From: Clostridiales bacterium
Lineage (GTDB): Bacteria; Bacillota; Clostridia; Christensenellales; Borkfalkiaceae
Assembly (NCBI GenBank): GCA_015055525.1
Contig: SVHZ01000009.1
Span: 1-50,699, forward strand
Direction: 5' to 3'
DNA length: 50,699 bases
Made by a program: the position numbers and the translations under genes
Shown here: positions 16,100 through 24,924 of the stretch, piece after piece
Position numbering within the stretch: position 1 is the stretch's first letter
Layout: each line of letters opens with the position of its first letter
Notes under the pieces: model-generated
Told to the model about the DNA's origin: nothing
Databases searched by the model: none
What the model saw: the letters and a program-made list of their open reading frames with translations, nothing else

Positions 16100-18442
16100 A
16101 TGAAAAAGTTAATTTGTATATTATCGTTCATTTTAATATTTTCTTGTTTAGTTGCGTGCAATAACTCAAGTGACTTTACGTCCGAGAAACAAATTAGCGT
16201 AACCTTGGATCTTGACGGTGGCTCTATTGACGGCGCTACGTCATATACTTTTTCTTTGTGGGAAGACGTATCTTTGCCAACCCCCGCAAAAAAAGGTTAC
16301 GAGTTTACAGGCTGGACGCATAACGGAAATTTCGTTTCCTTAAAACCTTGGATGATCAATGAAAAACAAGTTACAATTAAGGCAAATTGGAAGTTAAGAA
16401 ATTATCAAGTATACTTTGATTTTAACGGTGGTCTTTTATACGAAGGCGGTCAAGAAATTACCAAGAACAATTTAGAAATTACTTACGGTCAAAAGGTGGA
16501 GATAAAAACCCCTGAACGATACGGTTACGATTTTGAAGGTTGGTATTTTGGCGAAGAAGAAGTTGACCTTTCTTCTTTTAATATAGACGTTGGCAAAGTA
16601 ATAATACTAGCAAAGTGGAAACTTAAAAAACAACAAGTTACCTTTGATTTTAACGGTGGAAAGCAATCTACTTCTTTAGATACTGAAAAAATTATAGAAC
16701 TTGAACACAATCAAGAAATTCCTTTTTTAACCCTTACTAAAAGGGGTTATACCTTTGGTGGTTGGCAGTATGAAGACGGAACTCCGTTTAATTTGCAAGT
16801 GTGGCAATACGATAGCGAAATTTCTAAAATCGTTGCGGTATGGAATCCCATTTCCATCACTTACGATTTTGACTTGAACGGCGGAACGCTTGACGCGCAA
16901 TCGGGTAACATCCTTTACGGCAGTTCAACTCAAACTCTAAGGAATTTAATTCCTCAAAAAGAAGGTTACGAGTTTGTTAAATGGAAGATTAACGGCGCAA
17001 AACTTAACTCTAAATTTGAATATTTACCATTAAAAGGCAATAGCAAAGTAATTCTAACCGCTGAATATAAGCCAAACTCTTATAAACTTACGTTAAACGC
17101 AGGCGAAGGGTACTTTAGCGAAGACGTTTCAAAAACCGCTAACGTTGAGTTTGGCGTTAAAAACACAATTCAAGTTCCAACTGCTCCGCAAGGTAAATAT
17201 TTTGTGGGATACAAGATTGAAGGGACTGACGAGTTCGTTAGTTCTTCAAACGGTAGCGTTGTTTGGGGTAAAACGGAAGGAGCGACGCTCGTTGCAGAGT
17301 ATTCAACCGAACAATTCATTAACTTTATAAATTACGATGGAACTATCGAATCTATCAATATAAACGATCTTGCAGGTCTTCAAGAATACGATTTCCCTGA
17401 ACCTAAAACAAAAGAAGGTTATAGCGCAAGTTGGGATAAGAGTATTTACGATATAAGAGAACTTACCGAAACCGCTGAAATTAACGCCGTGCTTACGCCT
17501 AACACTTACTCTGTTATCTTCAAAAACGGTTATAGAGTGGTTGCTACGAGAAGTTATATTTACGGTGAAGAAGTTAATCTTCCGTCTGGCGATGAGGTTA
17601 AAAACGACGGTTACGATCTTTTAGGTTGGTCGTTATCAAGAGATGATAGTAGCGATTATATGTCTGGAACTATCGTTTGGGGAATTACTCGCCACGTTGA
17701 ACTCTTCGCGGTGTGGACTAATTTTACCTATAATATAGTTTACGACACGTCAACCATACCAGTCGAATATAACTTGGTTGACCAAAACGGAGATAACGCA
17801 ACTTCTATTCAAACGGTAACCTATCACAAGCCGTACAAATTATACTCGTTATCAGCAAAAAACAACGTAATATCTGTAGTTTGGTTATATAACGGCAATC
17901 CGTTTGCAACGAGTGGCGTTTATGAAGTTAACGGCGATATAGTTTTAACGCCGAAGATAAGTTTGAACTCTGTAAAAATAAATATAAATCTTGACTTAAA
18001 TGGCGGTAGCGGGTCTATGATTGCCTCTATAAAACTTGGCAGTCAATTCAAAACGATATCTTCGTCGATATATCCGCCTAAAAACAAGGCTATTACAGGG
18101 TATTCATACAAAGGTCAACTATATCTACCAACTGACACTTTTAGTATAGTAGATTACGACGGAACACCCATAAAAGTTATTTACGAAGACTATATATATT
18201 TCAAAATTAAAGTAGACGTAAACGGCGGAACTGGCGATAATTTTGCTATTATCGAATACGGTAAAGCGCTTGGAACTATGGATTCTCGCCCCGTTGCGCC
18301 AAACGGCAAAAAACTCGTAGGTTTTGAGTATAACGGTAAAGAGTATTCAATCACTTACGTTTGGGATTTTGCTAGTTATGACGGTGGGGTATTTAAGGCT
18401 ATATACGTTAGCGATGATGATTCGTGGTCCCCAACAGTTTAA
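16100..18442 (+). CDS. Surface lipoprotein with InlB/Listeria-Bacteroides-type repeats
   Basis: This 780-residue secreted protein starts with a lipoprotein signal (MKKLICILSFILIFSCLVAC, lipobox LVAC with Cys at position 20). The rest is a string of about eight to nine repeats of the InlB B-repeat (Flg_new) type, each carrying variants of YxFTGWxxNG and FxFNGGxL, for example KKGYEFTGWTHNG, ERYGYDFEGWYFGEEEVD and KRGYTFGGWQYEDG. There is no LPXTG sorting signal, so lipid attachment is the likely anchor. Such repeats form small beta-grasp domains and often act as stalks or contact surfaces; the ligand is unknown. The stop codon TAA lies inside the first bases of a structured repeat. Confidence 0.85.
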   Translation: MKKLICILSFILIFSCLVACNNSSDFTSEKQISVTLDLDGGSIDGATSYTFSLWEDVSLPTPAKKGYEFTGWTHNGNFVSLKPWMINEKQVTIKANWKLRNYQVYFDFNGGLLYEGGQEITKNNLEITYGQKVEIKTPERYGYDFEGWYFGEEEVDLSSFNIDVGKVIILAKWKLKKQQVTFDFNGGKQSTSLDTEKIIELEHNQEIPFLTLTKRGYTFGGWQYEDGTPFNLQVWQYDSEISKIVAVWNPISITYDFDLNGGTLDAQSGNILYGSSTQTLRNLIPQKEGYEFVKWKINGAKLNSKFEYLPLKGNSKVILTAEYKPNSYKLTLNAGEGYFSEDVSKTANVEFGVKNTIQVPTAPQGKYFVGYKIEGTDEFVSSSNGSVVWGKTEGATLVAEYSTEQFINFINYDGTIESININDLAGLQEYDFPEPKTKEGYSASWDKSIYDIRELTETAEINAVLTPNTYSVIFKNGYRVVATRSYIYGEEVNLPSGDEVKNDGYDLLGWSLSRDDSSDYMSGTIVWGITRHVELFAVWTNFTYNIVYDTSTIPVEYNLVDQNGDNATSIQTVTYHKPYKLYSLSAKNNVISVVWLYNGNPFATSGVYEVNGDIVLTPKISLNSVKININLDLNGGSGSMIASIKLGSQFKTISSSIYPPKNKAITGYSYKGQLYLPTDTFSIVDYDGTPIKVIYEDYIYFKIKVDVNGGTGDNFAIIEYGKALGTMDSRPVAPNGKKLVGFEYNGKEYSITYVWDFASYDGGVFKAIYVSDDDSWSPTV

Positions 18443-18562
18443 GCCGTTATAAGCGTCGTACAACTTTGTTTCTATTCAAAAGGCGGACTTGGATGACCGA
18501 CAAGGTCTATCCAATCCCGCCTTTTTCATGAGCCTCGTTGTACTTGCTTCTAACGTCTTAAA
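18438..18562 (+). repeat. Structured 3'-intergenic repeat, copy D (best-paired copy)
   Basis: The copy overlaps the stop codon of the lipoprotein gene. TTTAAG (18438-18443) faces CTTAAA (18557-18562); stem 1 pairs CGTTATAAGC (18445-18454) with GCTTCTAACG (18546-18555). Stem 2 is perfect here, GTACAAC (18458-18464) with GTTGTAC (18537-18543). The upper stem pairs AAAGGCGG with CCGCCTTT and then TTGGAT with ATCCAA; the cap is GACC-GACAA-GGTC. The unpaired GAGCC on the 3' side is shared with other copies. Confidence 0.88.
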
Positions 18563-18587
18563 CTCCGCGTTCACCTAAAAGTTGAGC

Positions 18588-18773
18588 GCCGTTTCGCATA
18601 TAGACTTCGATGACCAAAAAGGTCTATCTCAGCCTATCGCCTTCGCGAGCCTTGTCTAACACCCAAACTAACAGAGCATTGAATATGCTTAGCGTTTTGA
18701 CAAGGTCTATCCAATCCCGCCTTTTTCATGAGCCTCGTTGTACTTGCTTCTAACGTCTTAAACTCCGCGTTCA
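18588..18773 (+). repeat. Degenerate and recombinant repeat copies E and F
   Basis: The core GACTTCGATGACC-AAAAA-GGTCTATCTC (about 18603-18630) and GCGAGCC identify a copy with an altered outer stem, ending CTAACACCCAAACTAAC. From 18674 a second copy begins AGAGCATTGAATATGCTTAG, like the copy at 24670. It then jumps to a 75-bp segment (18699-18773) identical to 18499-18573 of copy D. The junction falls at a shared GAC, as expected for recombination between copies or a local duplication. Confidence 0.75.
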
Positions 18774-18789
18774 ACTAAACTTAAAAAAT

Positions 18790-18822
18790 AAACCCCAAAG
18801 CAAAAGACTTTGGGGTTTTTAT
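18790..18822 (+). terminator. Intrinsic terminator after the repeat cluster
   Basis: ACCCCAAAG pairs with CTTTGGGGT around CAAAAGA, followed by TTTTT. It separates the lipoprotein-repeat region from the GTPase pair. Confidence 0.88.
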
Positions 18823-18845
18823 AAAATATATTTTTATAAAAAGCA

Positions 18846-18874
18846 TTGTATTTTTTTATAAAAAGTTCTAAAAT
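18846..18874 (+). promoter_or_regulatory. Sigma-A promoter of the COG0523 GTPase pair
   Basis: TTGTAT (18846-18851), a 17-bp spacer and TAAAAT (18869-18874), about 35 bp before the first GTPase start. I see no Zur-like palindrome, but the region is very A/T-rich. Confidence 0.7.
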
Positions 18875-18908
18875 ATATATATAGATAAAATCAACTATAA
18901 GGACTATT

Positions 18909-19940
18909 ATGATTAAAGTAGATATTATTTCAGGATTTTTGGGAGCGGGTAAAACTACGCTTATTAAAAAACTTTATCAAGATACTTTCAAAGTTGAAAA
19001 AGTTGCTATCGTTGAAAACGAGTTTGGTAAAATCGGTATCGACGGCGCTTTTTTAGGCGAAACGGGTGTTTCCGTTAAAGAGATAAATTCCGGGTGCATT
19101 TGTTGCTCGCTTTCGGGAGATTTTAAGGTTGCTTTAAGCGAACTTACTAACGAATATTCGCTCGATAGAATTATTATAGAGCCGTCGGGCGTCGGTAAAC
19201 TTTCAGAAGTAGTTTCAGCGGTAAAATCAGCGGGCGATAATTTCAAAATTAACGTTTTATGTACCGTTGTAGACGGCAATAAAGTTAAAATGTATCACAA
19301 AAACTTCGGCGAGTTTTACGTTGATCAAATCACGACCGCAAATACAATTTTGCTTTCTAAAATCGAAGATTTTAGCGAGCAAAAACTCATTGAAGTTACC
19401 GAGTATATCAAGCAGTTTAACCCAACCGCAACTATAATTACAACTCCCGTTTATCAGCTCGAAGGCAAAACCTTGCTTGAAAACTTGGAAGACGGCGCGT
19501 ATCTTATGGAATTTATTATCAACGCGCTTAAAAATTCTAAGGAAGGCGAGCATGGTCATCGCCACGAGCATCATCACGATCACGGGCATTGTGATTGCGA
19601 CCATGAACACCATCACGAACACGGGCATTGTGGCTGTGGAGATCCTAACTGCAAACACGAGCATCATCACGCAGACGAAGTGTTTGAAAGTTTTTCAACG
19701 TTTACGCCAAAACGTTTTTCAAAAACTGAACTTGAAAATATTTTATCTGATTTTGACGAGGGCTATTTTGGCGAGATAGTAAGGGCAAAAGGCGTGTTAA
19801 ATGGAGCGGATGGTTGGATATTTTTTGATTACGTTCCAAACTCTTTTGATATTCGTGACGGCGAAGTTGACGTTAGCGGAAAGGTATGCGTTATTGGCAG
19901 AAACTTGCAAACTAATAAATTAAAGGAAATTTTTAACTGA
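18909..19940 (+). CDS. CobW/COG0523-family GTPase with His/Cys-rich metal-binding stretch
   Basis: COG0523 proteins are G3E GTPases that insert or traffic metals (zinc, cobalt, iron or nickel). The P-loop is SGFLGAGKTTLIKKL at residues 8-22, and the hallmark internal metal site CxCC is INSGCICCSLSGDF near residue 60. A His-, Asp- and Cys-rich segment (about residues 213-255, with HRHEHHHDHGHCDCDHEHHH) should bind several metal ions. The C-terminal domain has VRAKGVLNGADGWIFFDYVP. It has 343 residues. The following gene encodes a second, divergent P-loop protein and overlaps at a single base of the stop and start codons, so the two are translationally coupled. Which metal is carried is not evident. 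Confidence 0.9.
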   Translation: MIKVDIISGFLGAGKTTLIKKLYQDTFKVEKVAIVENEFGKIGIDGAFLGETGVSVKEINSGCICCSLSGDFKVALSELTNEYSLDRIIIEPSGVGKLSEVVSAVKSAGDNFKINVLCTVVDGNKVKMYHKNFGEFYVDQITTANTILLSKIEDFSEQKLIEVTEYIKQFNPTATIITTPVYQLEGKTLLENLEDGAYLMEFIINALKNSKEGEHGHRHEHHHDHGHCDCDHEHHHEHGHCGCGDPNCKHEHHHADEVFESFSTFTPKRFSKTELENILSDFDEGYFGEIVRAKGVLNGADGWIFFDYVPNSFDIRDGEVDVSGKVCVIGRNLQTNKLKEIFN

Positions 19941-20875
19941 TGGCAGGAATACCGGTTATTACCGTTAGGGGAATTTTAGAAAGCGGAAAAACTTATTTTA
20001 TAATAGATTCTTTGACGCGCGGAGATTTTGGCGATCTTGGTAAAGTTTTGATTTTAACCCAAGAAGAAGGCGTAGAAGAATATAAAAGCGAAGAACTTTC
20101 TCCACTTGATATTTACGTTGAATACGTTGAAAAAGAAAATTGGAAAGACAAGGTTATAAACGACCTTGTTAGAAAACATAAACCGCACGTAATATTTATC
20201 GAACGCAATGAAACTTGGGATAAAAACAAGTATTTATACCCTGAGTATTTTGACGTTCAGCAAGAAATTTTAATAATAGACGGCAGTTCGTTCAAAGAAT
20301 ATTTTTCGGCTATGCGCCAAATGATGGTTGATATGGTTAAAGAGTGTGAACTCGTAATTATCAATCGTTGTGATTATAGCGAGAATACCTCTAATATAAA
20401 AAAGAGCCTAAAAATGGTTAACCCAAATTTAGAAATTATTGCGCTTGACAGTTTAGGTAGTCAAATTAAACTTGCAACCGATCTTCCTTACGACGTATCT
20501 TCCGAAGAATTGCACCTTAAACTTTCGGACTTTGGCGATTTTTACGTTGATAGTTTTGAACAAATCGAGCGTTATAGAAATAAAATTATCGAATTTGAGT
20601 GCATGGCGCTCTTTGCTGATGAACTTCCGCCAAGCACGTTTTTTGCCGCTCGCCCCGCGCTAACTTGTTGTATGGACGATATTCAAACGATAGGTCATCT
20701 TTGCGCTCTCAATCAAGGCGATAGCGTAGAAAATCAAACTTGGATAAAGTTAAGAGCGAGAATCCACTATATCAAGATTAACGGCACGCAAGGCGAACAA
20801 GTTCTTTTAGAATATTTATCGAGTGAACAACTTCCTTTGCCACCGCTCGATAGCCAACTTGTAAAATTAGTATAA
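19940..20875 (+). CDS. Divergent COG0523-related P-loop GTPase, partner of the preceding gene
   Basis: This 311-residue protein begins with a P-loop close to that of G3E GTPases (TVRGILESGKTYFIIDSL). It has DIYVEYVEKENW and a FIERNET segment in the positions where its neighbour has GTPase motifs, and a guanine-specificity-like NRCD (ELVIINRCDYSENT). It lacks the CxCC site and the His-rich stretch. The C-terminal part contains FFAARPALTCCMDDIQTIGH, with a Cys pair. The TGATG overlap with the upstream gene argues for a paired function, possibly a partner complex for metal delivery. That is an inference; no direct function is known to me. Confidence 0.72.
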   Translation: MAGIPVITVRGILESGKTYFIIDSLTRGDFGDLGKVLILTQEEGVEEYKSEELSPLDIYVEYVEKENWKDKVINDLVRKHKPHVIFIERNETWDKNKYLYPEYFDVQQEILIIDGSSFKEYFSAMRQMMVDMVKECELVIINRCDYSENTSNIKKSLKMVNPNLEIIALDSLGSQIKLATDLPYDVSSEELHLKLSDFGDFYVDSFEQIERYRNKIIEFECMALFADELPPSTFFAARPALTCCMDDIQTIGHLCALNQGDSVENQTWIKLRARIHYIKINGTQGEQVLLEYLSSEQLPLPPLDSQLVKLV

Positions 20876-20877
20876 AA

Positions 20878-20910
20878 TAAACCCCCGTTGCAGTTGCAAC
20901 GGGGGTTAGT
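20878..20910. terminator. Bidirectional terminator between the GTPase pair and tkt
   Basis: AACCCCCGTTGC-type arms (ACCCCCGTTGC with GCAACGGGGGT around AGTT) lie between convergent genes, with A-rich and T-rich flanks. Confidence 0.9.
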
Positions 20911-20917
20911 TATTTAA

Positions 20918-22888
20918 TTATTTAACGAGTTCTTTTGCGTTATTGTAAACGTTTTCAGCAGTAAAGCCGTAGTGATTGAAAAGAACTTTTGCAGGACCAG
21001 ATAAGCCGTATTCATCAATACCGATTACCTTACCGTCTAAACCTGCGTATTTGTACCACGGAAGAGTTGAGCCTGCTTCTACGCATACTCTTGCTCTAAC
21101 GTTTGAAGGAAGAACGCTTTCTCTATAAGCCTTTGATTGCTTATCGAAAAGTTCCATACAAGGCATTGAAATAACTCTTGCATCAATACCGTCTGCTTTG
21201 AGCATTTCTTTAGCGGTCATACAGCATTCAACTTCAGAGCCTGCGCCGATTAAGATAACGTCAGGAATCTTCTTTTCGCTATCTGAAAGGATATAGCCAC
21301 CCTTCATAGCGTTAACGCCCGTGCCTTCGTAAGATTTTAAGGTTTGACGAGATAAAATCAAACTTGTAGGACCGTTGCCTTTAACTGCAACTTCCCAACC
21401 TGCGGCAGTTTCTCTACCGTCGCAAGGTCTAAATACTTTCATATTTGGAATAGAACGGAGAGCGGTTAAGTGTTCGATAGGTTGATGTGTAGGACCGTCT
21501 TCACCAACGCCGATTGAATCGTGAGTTAAAACGTAAGTTACGTTAAGATTCATAATCGCTGATAAACGCATAGCGTTTTTCATATAATCAGAGAAAACGA
21601 AGAAGGTTGAACAGAAAGGCATAAATCCGCCGTGACAAGCAAGACCGTTACAGATAGCCGCCATAGCGTGTTCTCTAATACCAAAGTGAACGTTTCTACC
21701 GTCACGAGTATCAGGAGTGTAATCGCCAACGCCTTTCATATAAGTTTTAGTTGATGGGTTAAGGTCGGCAGAGCCACCGAATAAAGTAGGAATTTTACCT
21801 GCTAAACGATTGATAACCGTACCGCCGGTTCCACGAGTGGCATCGTCTTTTTCAAAACTGTAAATTTCCTTCCAGTCAAAATCAGGGATAACGCCGTTCA
21901 TTCTATCAATGAACTCTTTAGCAAGTTCGGGGTAAGCCTTAGAATATTCTGCAAACATCTTCTTCCAGTTTCTATCTGCTTTTTTACCTCTGTTGATAGC
22001 CTTTTTAGTGTGAGCGTAAACTTCATCGGCAACTTCAAACGGAGCGTAAGGATATTCAAGATTTTTTCTAAGACCTTCTAAGCATTCTGCGCCGAGCGGA
22101 GCGCCGTGAGAAGATGCGCTACCTTGTTTAGAAGAACCGTAACCAATTTGAGTGTAGCATACGATAAGAGAAGGCTTTTCAGTTTCTGCTTTCGCTTTCT
22201 TGATTGCCTTTTGTAAAGCCTTAACGTCGTTACCGTCTTTAACTTCGATAACTTGCCAGCCTTGAGCAATGTGGCGTTTCTTAACGTCTTCACTAAACGC
22301 AAGAGAAGTATCGCCTTCAATAGTTATACCGTTGCAATCGTATAAAACGATTAATTTGCCAAGTTTAAGTGAACCTGCAAGTGATGCTGCCTCGTATTCA
22401 ATACCTTCCATCAAGCAACCGTCACCGCAAAGAGCGTAAGTATAGTGGTCAACAACGTTAAAACCGTCTTTATTGTAAATAGATGCAAGGTGAGTTTCTG
22501 CAATAGCCATACCAACGGCGTTTGCAATACCTTGACCTAACGGACCTGTTGAAACTTCAATACCGTCCGTATGGTTAAATTCTGGGTGACCAGGAGTTTT
22601 AGAACCGAATTGACGGAAGTTTTTAAGGTCTTCAATAGAGAGTTTATATCCGTAAAGGTGAAGTAACGAATAATTAAGCATAGAGCCGTGACCTGCTGAT
22701 AAAATAAATCTATCGCGGTTGTAGAACTTCTTGCTGCTACTAGGATTAAACGTTAAAAAGTTTTGAAAGAGCGTATATGCAAGCGGAGCAGCGCCAAGGC
22801 AAATGCCGGGGTGACCGGAATTGGCTTTTTCAACAGCGTCAGCCGAAAGCAAACGTATAGTATTAATAGTAAGGTTACTGTTTTCCAT
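20918..22888 (-). CDS. tkt: Transketolase
   Basis: Transketolase transfers two-carbon units between sugar phosphates in the pentose phosphate pathway, using thiamine diphosphate and Mg. It has 656 residues, the full usual length. The N-terminus has [20 protein letters not shown]; the thiamine-diphosphate motif is [20 protein letters not shown] near residue 155 ending in [13 protein letters not shown]. The pyrimidine-binding half has [16 protein letters not shown] near residue 400 and [20 protein letters not shown] near 455. A ribosome binding site AGGAG precedes the ATG on the minus strand. It is monocistronic. Confidence 0.98.
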   Translation of the reverse strand: MENSNLTINTIRLLSADAVEKANSGHPGICLGAAPLAYTLFQNFLTFNPSSSKKFYNRDRFILSAGHGSMLNYSLLHLYGYKLSIEDLKNFRQFGSKTPGHPEFNHTDGIEVSTGPLGQGIANAVGMAIAETHLASIYNKDGFNVVDHYTYALCGDGCLMEGIEYEAASLAGSLKLGKLIVLYDCNGITIEGDTSLAFSEDVKKRHIAQGWQVIEVKDGNDVKALQKAIKKAKAETEKPSLIVCYTQIGYGSSKQGSASSHGAPLGAECLEGLRKNLEYPYAPFEVADEVYAHTKKAINRGKKADRNWKKMFAEYSKAYPELAKEFIDRMNGVIPDFDWKEIYSFEKDDATRGTGGTVINRLAGKIPTLFGGSADLNPSTKTYMKGVGDYTPDTRDGRNVHFGIREHAMAAICNGLACHGGFMPFCSTFFVFSDYMKNAMRLSAIMNLNVTYVLTHDSIGVGEDGPTHQPIEHLTALRSIPNMKVFRPCDGRETAAGWEVAVKGNGPTSLILSRQTLKSYEGTGVNAMKGGYILSDSEKKIPDVILIGAGSEVECCMTAKEMLKADGIDARVISMPCMELFDKQSKAYRESVLPSNVRARVCVEAGSTLPWYKYAGLDGKVIGIDEYGLSGPAKVLFNHYGFTAENVYNNAKELVK

Positions 22889-23032
22889 TAGAAAAATCTC
22901 CTTTTTTTAATTAAGTAACTATATTCTATCACATTTTTTTCGTTAAATAAAGCGTAAATAGGCAAATTTTGAAAAAAAGGTATGAAAAAAAGTGAAAAGT
23001 GAAGATTGGAAGCGGGCGTTTTGATAAAACAC

Positions 23033-23061
23033 TTTACAATTTCGATAAAAATATATATAAT
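23033..23061 (+). promoter_or_regulatory. Sigma-A promoter of proS
   Basis: TTTACA (23033-23038), a 17-bp spacer and TATAAT (23056-23061), 45 bp before the proS start. The leader is too short for a T-box. Confidence 0.75.
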
Positions 23062-23106
23062 TAAGTGTAATAATTATATAGAACTTTATTTTATTAGGAG
23101 TTAGTC

Positions 23107-24537
23107 ATGACAGACAAAAAGCAATTCGTTAAAGATATAGCAGATATCAACGCCGATTTCCCCCAATGGTATACCGACGTTATTATTAAAACCCAACTCG
23201 TTGATTACGGCCCTGTTAAGGGAACTATGGTTATCCGTCCGTACGGTTACGCTATTTGGGAAAATATTCAAAAGGAACTTGACGCTCGTTTCAAAAAGAC
23301 GGGGGTTAAGAACGCATACTTCCCACTTTTAATTCCGCAAAGTTATCTTATGAAAGAAGCGGAACACGTTGAGGGCTTTGCTCCGGAAGTTGCAACGGTA
23401 ACTCACGCAGGCGGTCAAAAACTTCAAGAACCGCTCGTTATCCGCCCGACTAGTGAAACTATCATTTGCGATATGTATGCTAAGTGGATGGAAAGTTATC
23501 GTGACCTTCCTATTTTAATCAACCAATGGTGTAACGTTATGCGTTGGGAAAAGACTACTCGTCCTTTCTTAAGAACGAGCGAATTTTTATGGCAAGAAGG
23601 CCACACCGTTCACGCAACCGAAGAAGAGGCGGAAATTGAAACTCAAACAATGCTTGGAGTTTACAAAGACTTTGCTGAAAATTGCTTGGCAATTCCCGTA
23701 CTCACAGGTAGAAAAACAGATAAAGAAAAATTTGCAGGAGCAGTAGCAACTTACGGTATGGAAGCAATGATGCTTGACGGTAAGAGTTTGCAAGCTGGCA
23801 CTTCTCACTATTTAGGTCAAAACTTTGCAAAGGCTTTCGATATGAAATTCCTTGACAAAGACGGAACGCTTAAATACGGTTATTCAACTAGTTGGGGCGT
23901 ATCAACTCGTTTAATCGGCGCGCTCATTATGGCGCACGGCGATCAACGCGGATTGGTAATTCCGCCCGTTGTTGCTCCTATTCAAGTTATTATCGTTCCC
24001 GTTGCTATGCATAAAGACGGTGTTTTAGAAAACGCTCAAAAACTTTGCGACGCCTTCTTAGACGCAGGCATCAGAGCGGAAGTTGACAAGCGCGATCAAA
24101 CTCCTGGTTGGAAGTTCAACGAATGGGAAATGAAAGGTGTTCCCGTAAGAATTGAAGTTGGTCCTCGTGATATTGAAAACGGCAAGATGATGGCTATGCG
24201 TCGTGACACTTTAGAAAAGATAGAACTTTCTTTATTCGATGTTCAAGCGGTTAAATCATTATTATCTACCGTTCAAAAAGAAATGCTTGAAAAATCAAGA
24301 ACTCGCCGTGACGAAAGAATCGTTTGGGCTGAAAGTCTTGAAGGTATTTTACAAGCGGTTGACAATAAGTGTTTCGTAAAAGCGCCGTGGTGCGGTTGCC
24401 GTGAATGTGAAGAAAAAATCAAAGAGCAAACTCAAGCATCTGCTCGTGTTATCGCTGAAGATAGCGCCGAAGGCAAAGTTTGCGCCGTATGTGGTAAAAA
24501 GGCTTCTAAGATAGTTTACTTTGCTCGCGCCTACTAA
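23107..24537 (+). CDS. proS: Prolyl-tRNA synthetase, archaeal/eukaryal type
   Basis: This class II synthetase charges tRNA-Pro with proline. At 476 residues it is the short form, without the editing insertion found in the common bacterial ProS of about 570 residues. Motif 2 is VMRWEKTTRPFLRTSEFLWQ near residue 150, the catalytic HTVHATEEEA follows, and motif 3 is in STRLIGALIMAHGDQRGLVI near 285. The C-terminal zinc-binding ProRS domain has the cysteines APWCGCRECEEKIK and KVCAVCGKKASK and ends in the family tail FARAY (usual form KSY/RAY). A structured repeat starts at the stop codon. Confidence 0.97.
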   Translation: MTDKKQFVKDIADINADFPQWYTDVIIKTQLVDYGPVKGTMVIRPYGYAIWENIQKELDARFKKTGVKNAYFPLLIPQSYLMKEAEHVEGFAPEVATVTHAGGQKLQEPLVIRPTSETIICDMYAKWMESYRDLPILINQWCNVMRWEKTTRPFLRTSEFLWQEGHTVHATEEEAEIETQTMLGVYKDFAENCLAIPVLTGRKTDKEKFAGAVATYGMEAMMLDGKSLQAGTSHYLGQNFAKAFDMKFLDKDGTLKYGYSTSWGVSTRLIGALIMAHGDQRGLVIPPVVAPIQVIIVPVAMHKDGVLENAQKLCDAFLDAGIRAEVDKRDQTPGWKFNEWEMKGVPVRIEVGPRDIENGKMMAMRRDTLEKIELSLFDVQAVKSLLSTVQKEMLEKSRTRRDERIVWAESLEGILQAVDNKCFVKAPWCGCRECEEKIKEQTQASARVIAEDSAEGKVCAVCGKKASKIVYFARAY

Positions 24538-24667
24538 TTTTAATCCGTTATAAACGGCGTATTTCTGCGTTAACTGCCAAGTGTGTACGATTACAATGAC
24601 CAAAAAGGTCTATTGTATCCGTCCCCACTTGTCGAGCCTTGAAATACTTGTTTCTAACGTCTTAAAA
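24537..24667 (+). repeat. Structured 3'-intergenic repeat, copy after proS
   Basis: The copy starts at the last base of proS. Stem 1 pairs CGTTATAAAC (24546-24555) with GTTTCTAACG (24650-24659); stem 2 is perfect, GTATTTC (24559-24565) with GAAATAC (24641-24647). The upper stem pairs AAGTG with CACTT and TACAAT with ATTGTA; the cap is GACC-AAAAA-GGTC. GAGCC precedes stem 2 on the 3' side as in other copies. Confidence 0.87.
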
Positions 24668-24867
24668 TAAGAGCATTTAATAGGCTTGGTGTTTTGACTT
24701 CGATGACCGATAAGGTCTATCTCTTCCAAAACACTTCGCGAGCCTCGTCTAATACCCAAACTAACGCTTTAATTTTTAATCCGTTATTTGCGTCGCCTAT
24801 CATCTTTTCTACTTAGCCGATAGACTTTGTTGACCAGAAAGGTCTAACTCAGCGTTGAATAGACTTT
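24668..24867 (+). repeat. Two variant or truncated repeat copies before the membrane gene
   Basis: First, AGAGCATTTAATAGGC with GTGTTTTGACTTCGATGACC-GATAA-GGTCTATC and CCAAAACAC (to about 24766) keeps the core and an upper stem (GTGTTTTG with CAAAACAC) but has a divergent outer stem. Second, AATCCGTTATTTGCGTCGCC (from 24778) to GTTGACC-AGAAA-GGTCTAAC (24829-24847) keeps the 5' arm and cap but lacks the 3' outer arm. The rest of this 387-bp gap holds only A/T-rich sequence before the next gene. Confidence 0.72.
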
Positions 24868-24924
24868 ATTGAATAAATTTTATAAAATTTATTATTTTGC
24901 AAACACTATTTATAGGTAAAAATT

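Noticed and set aside
23062-23106. T-box riboswitch before proS
   Set aside because: The leader from the predicted promoter is only about 40 nt, too short, and has no T-box consensus.
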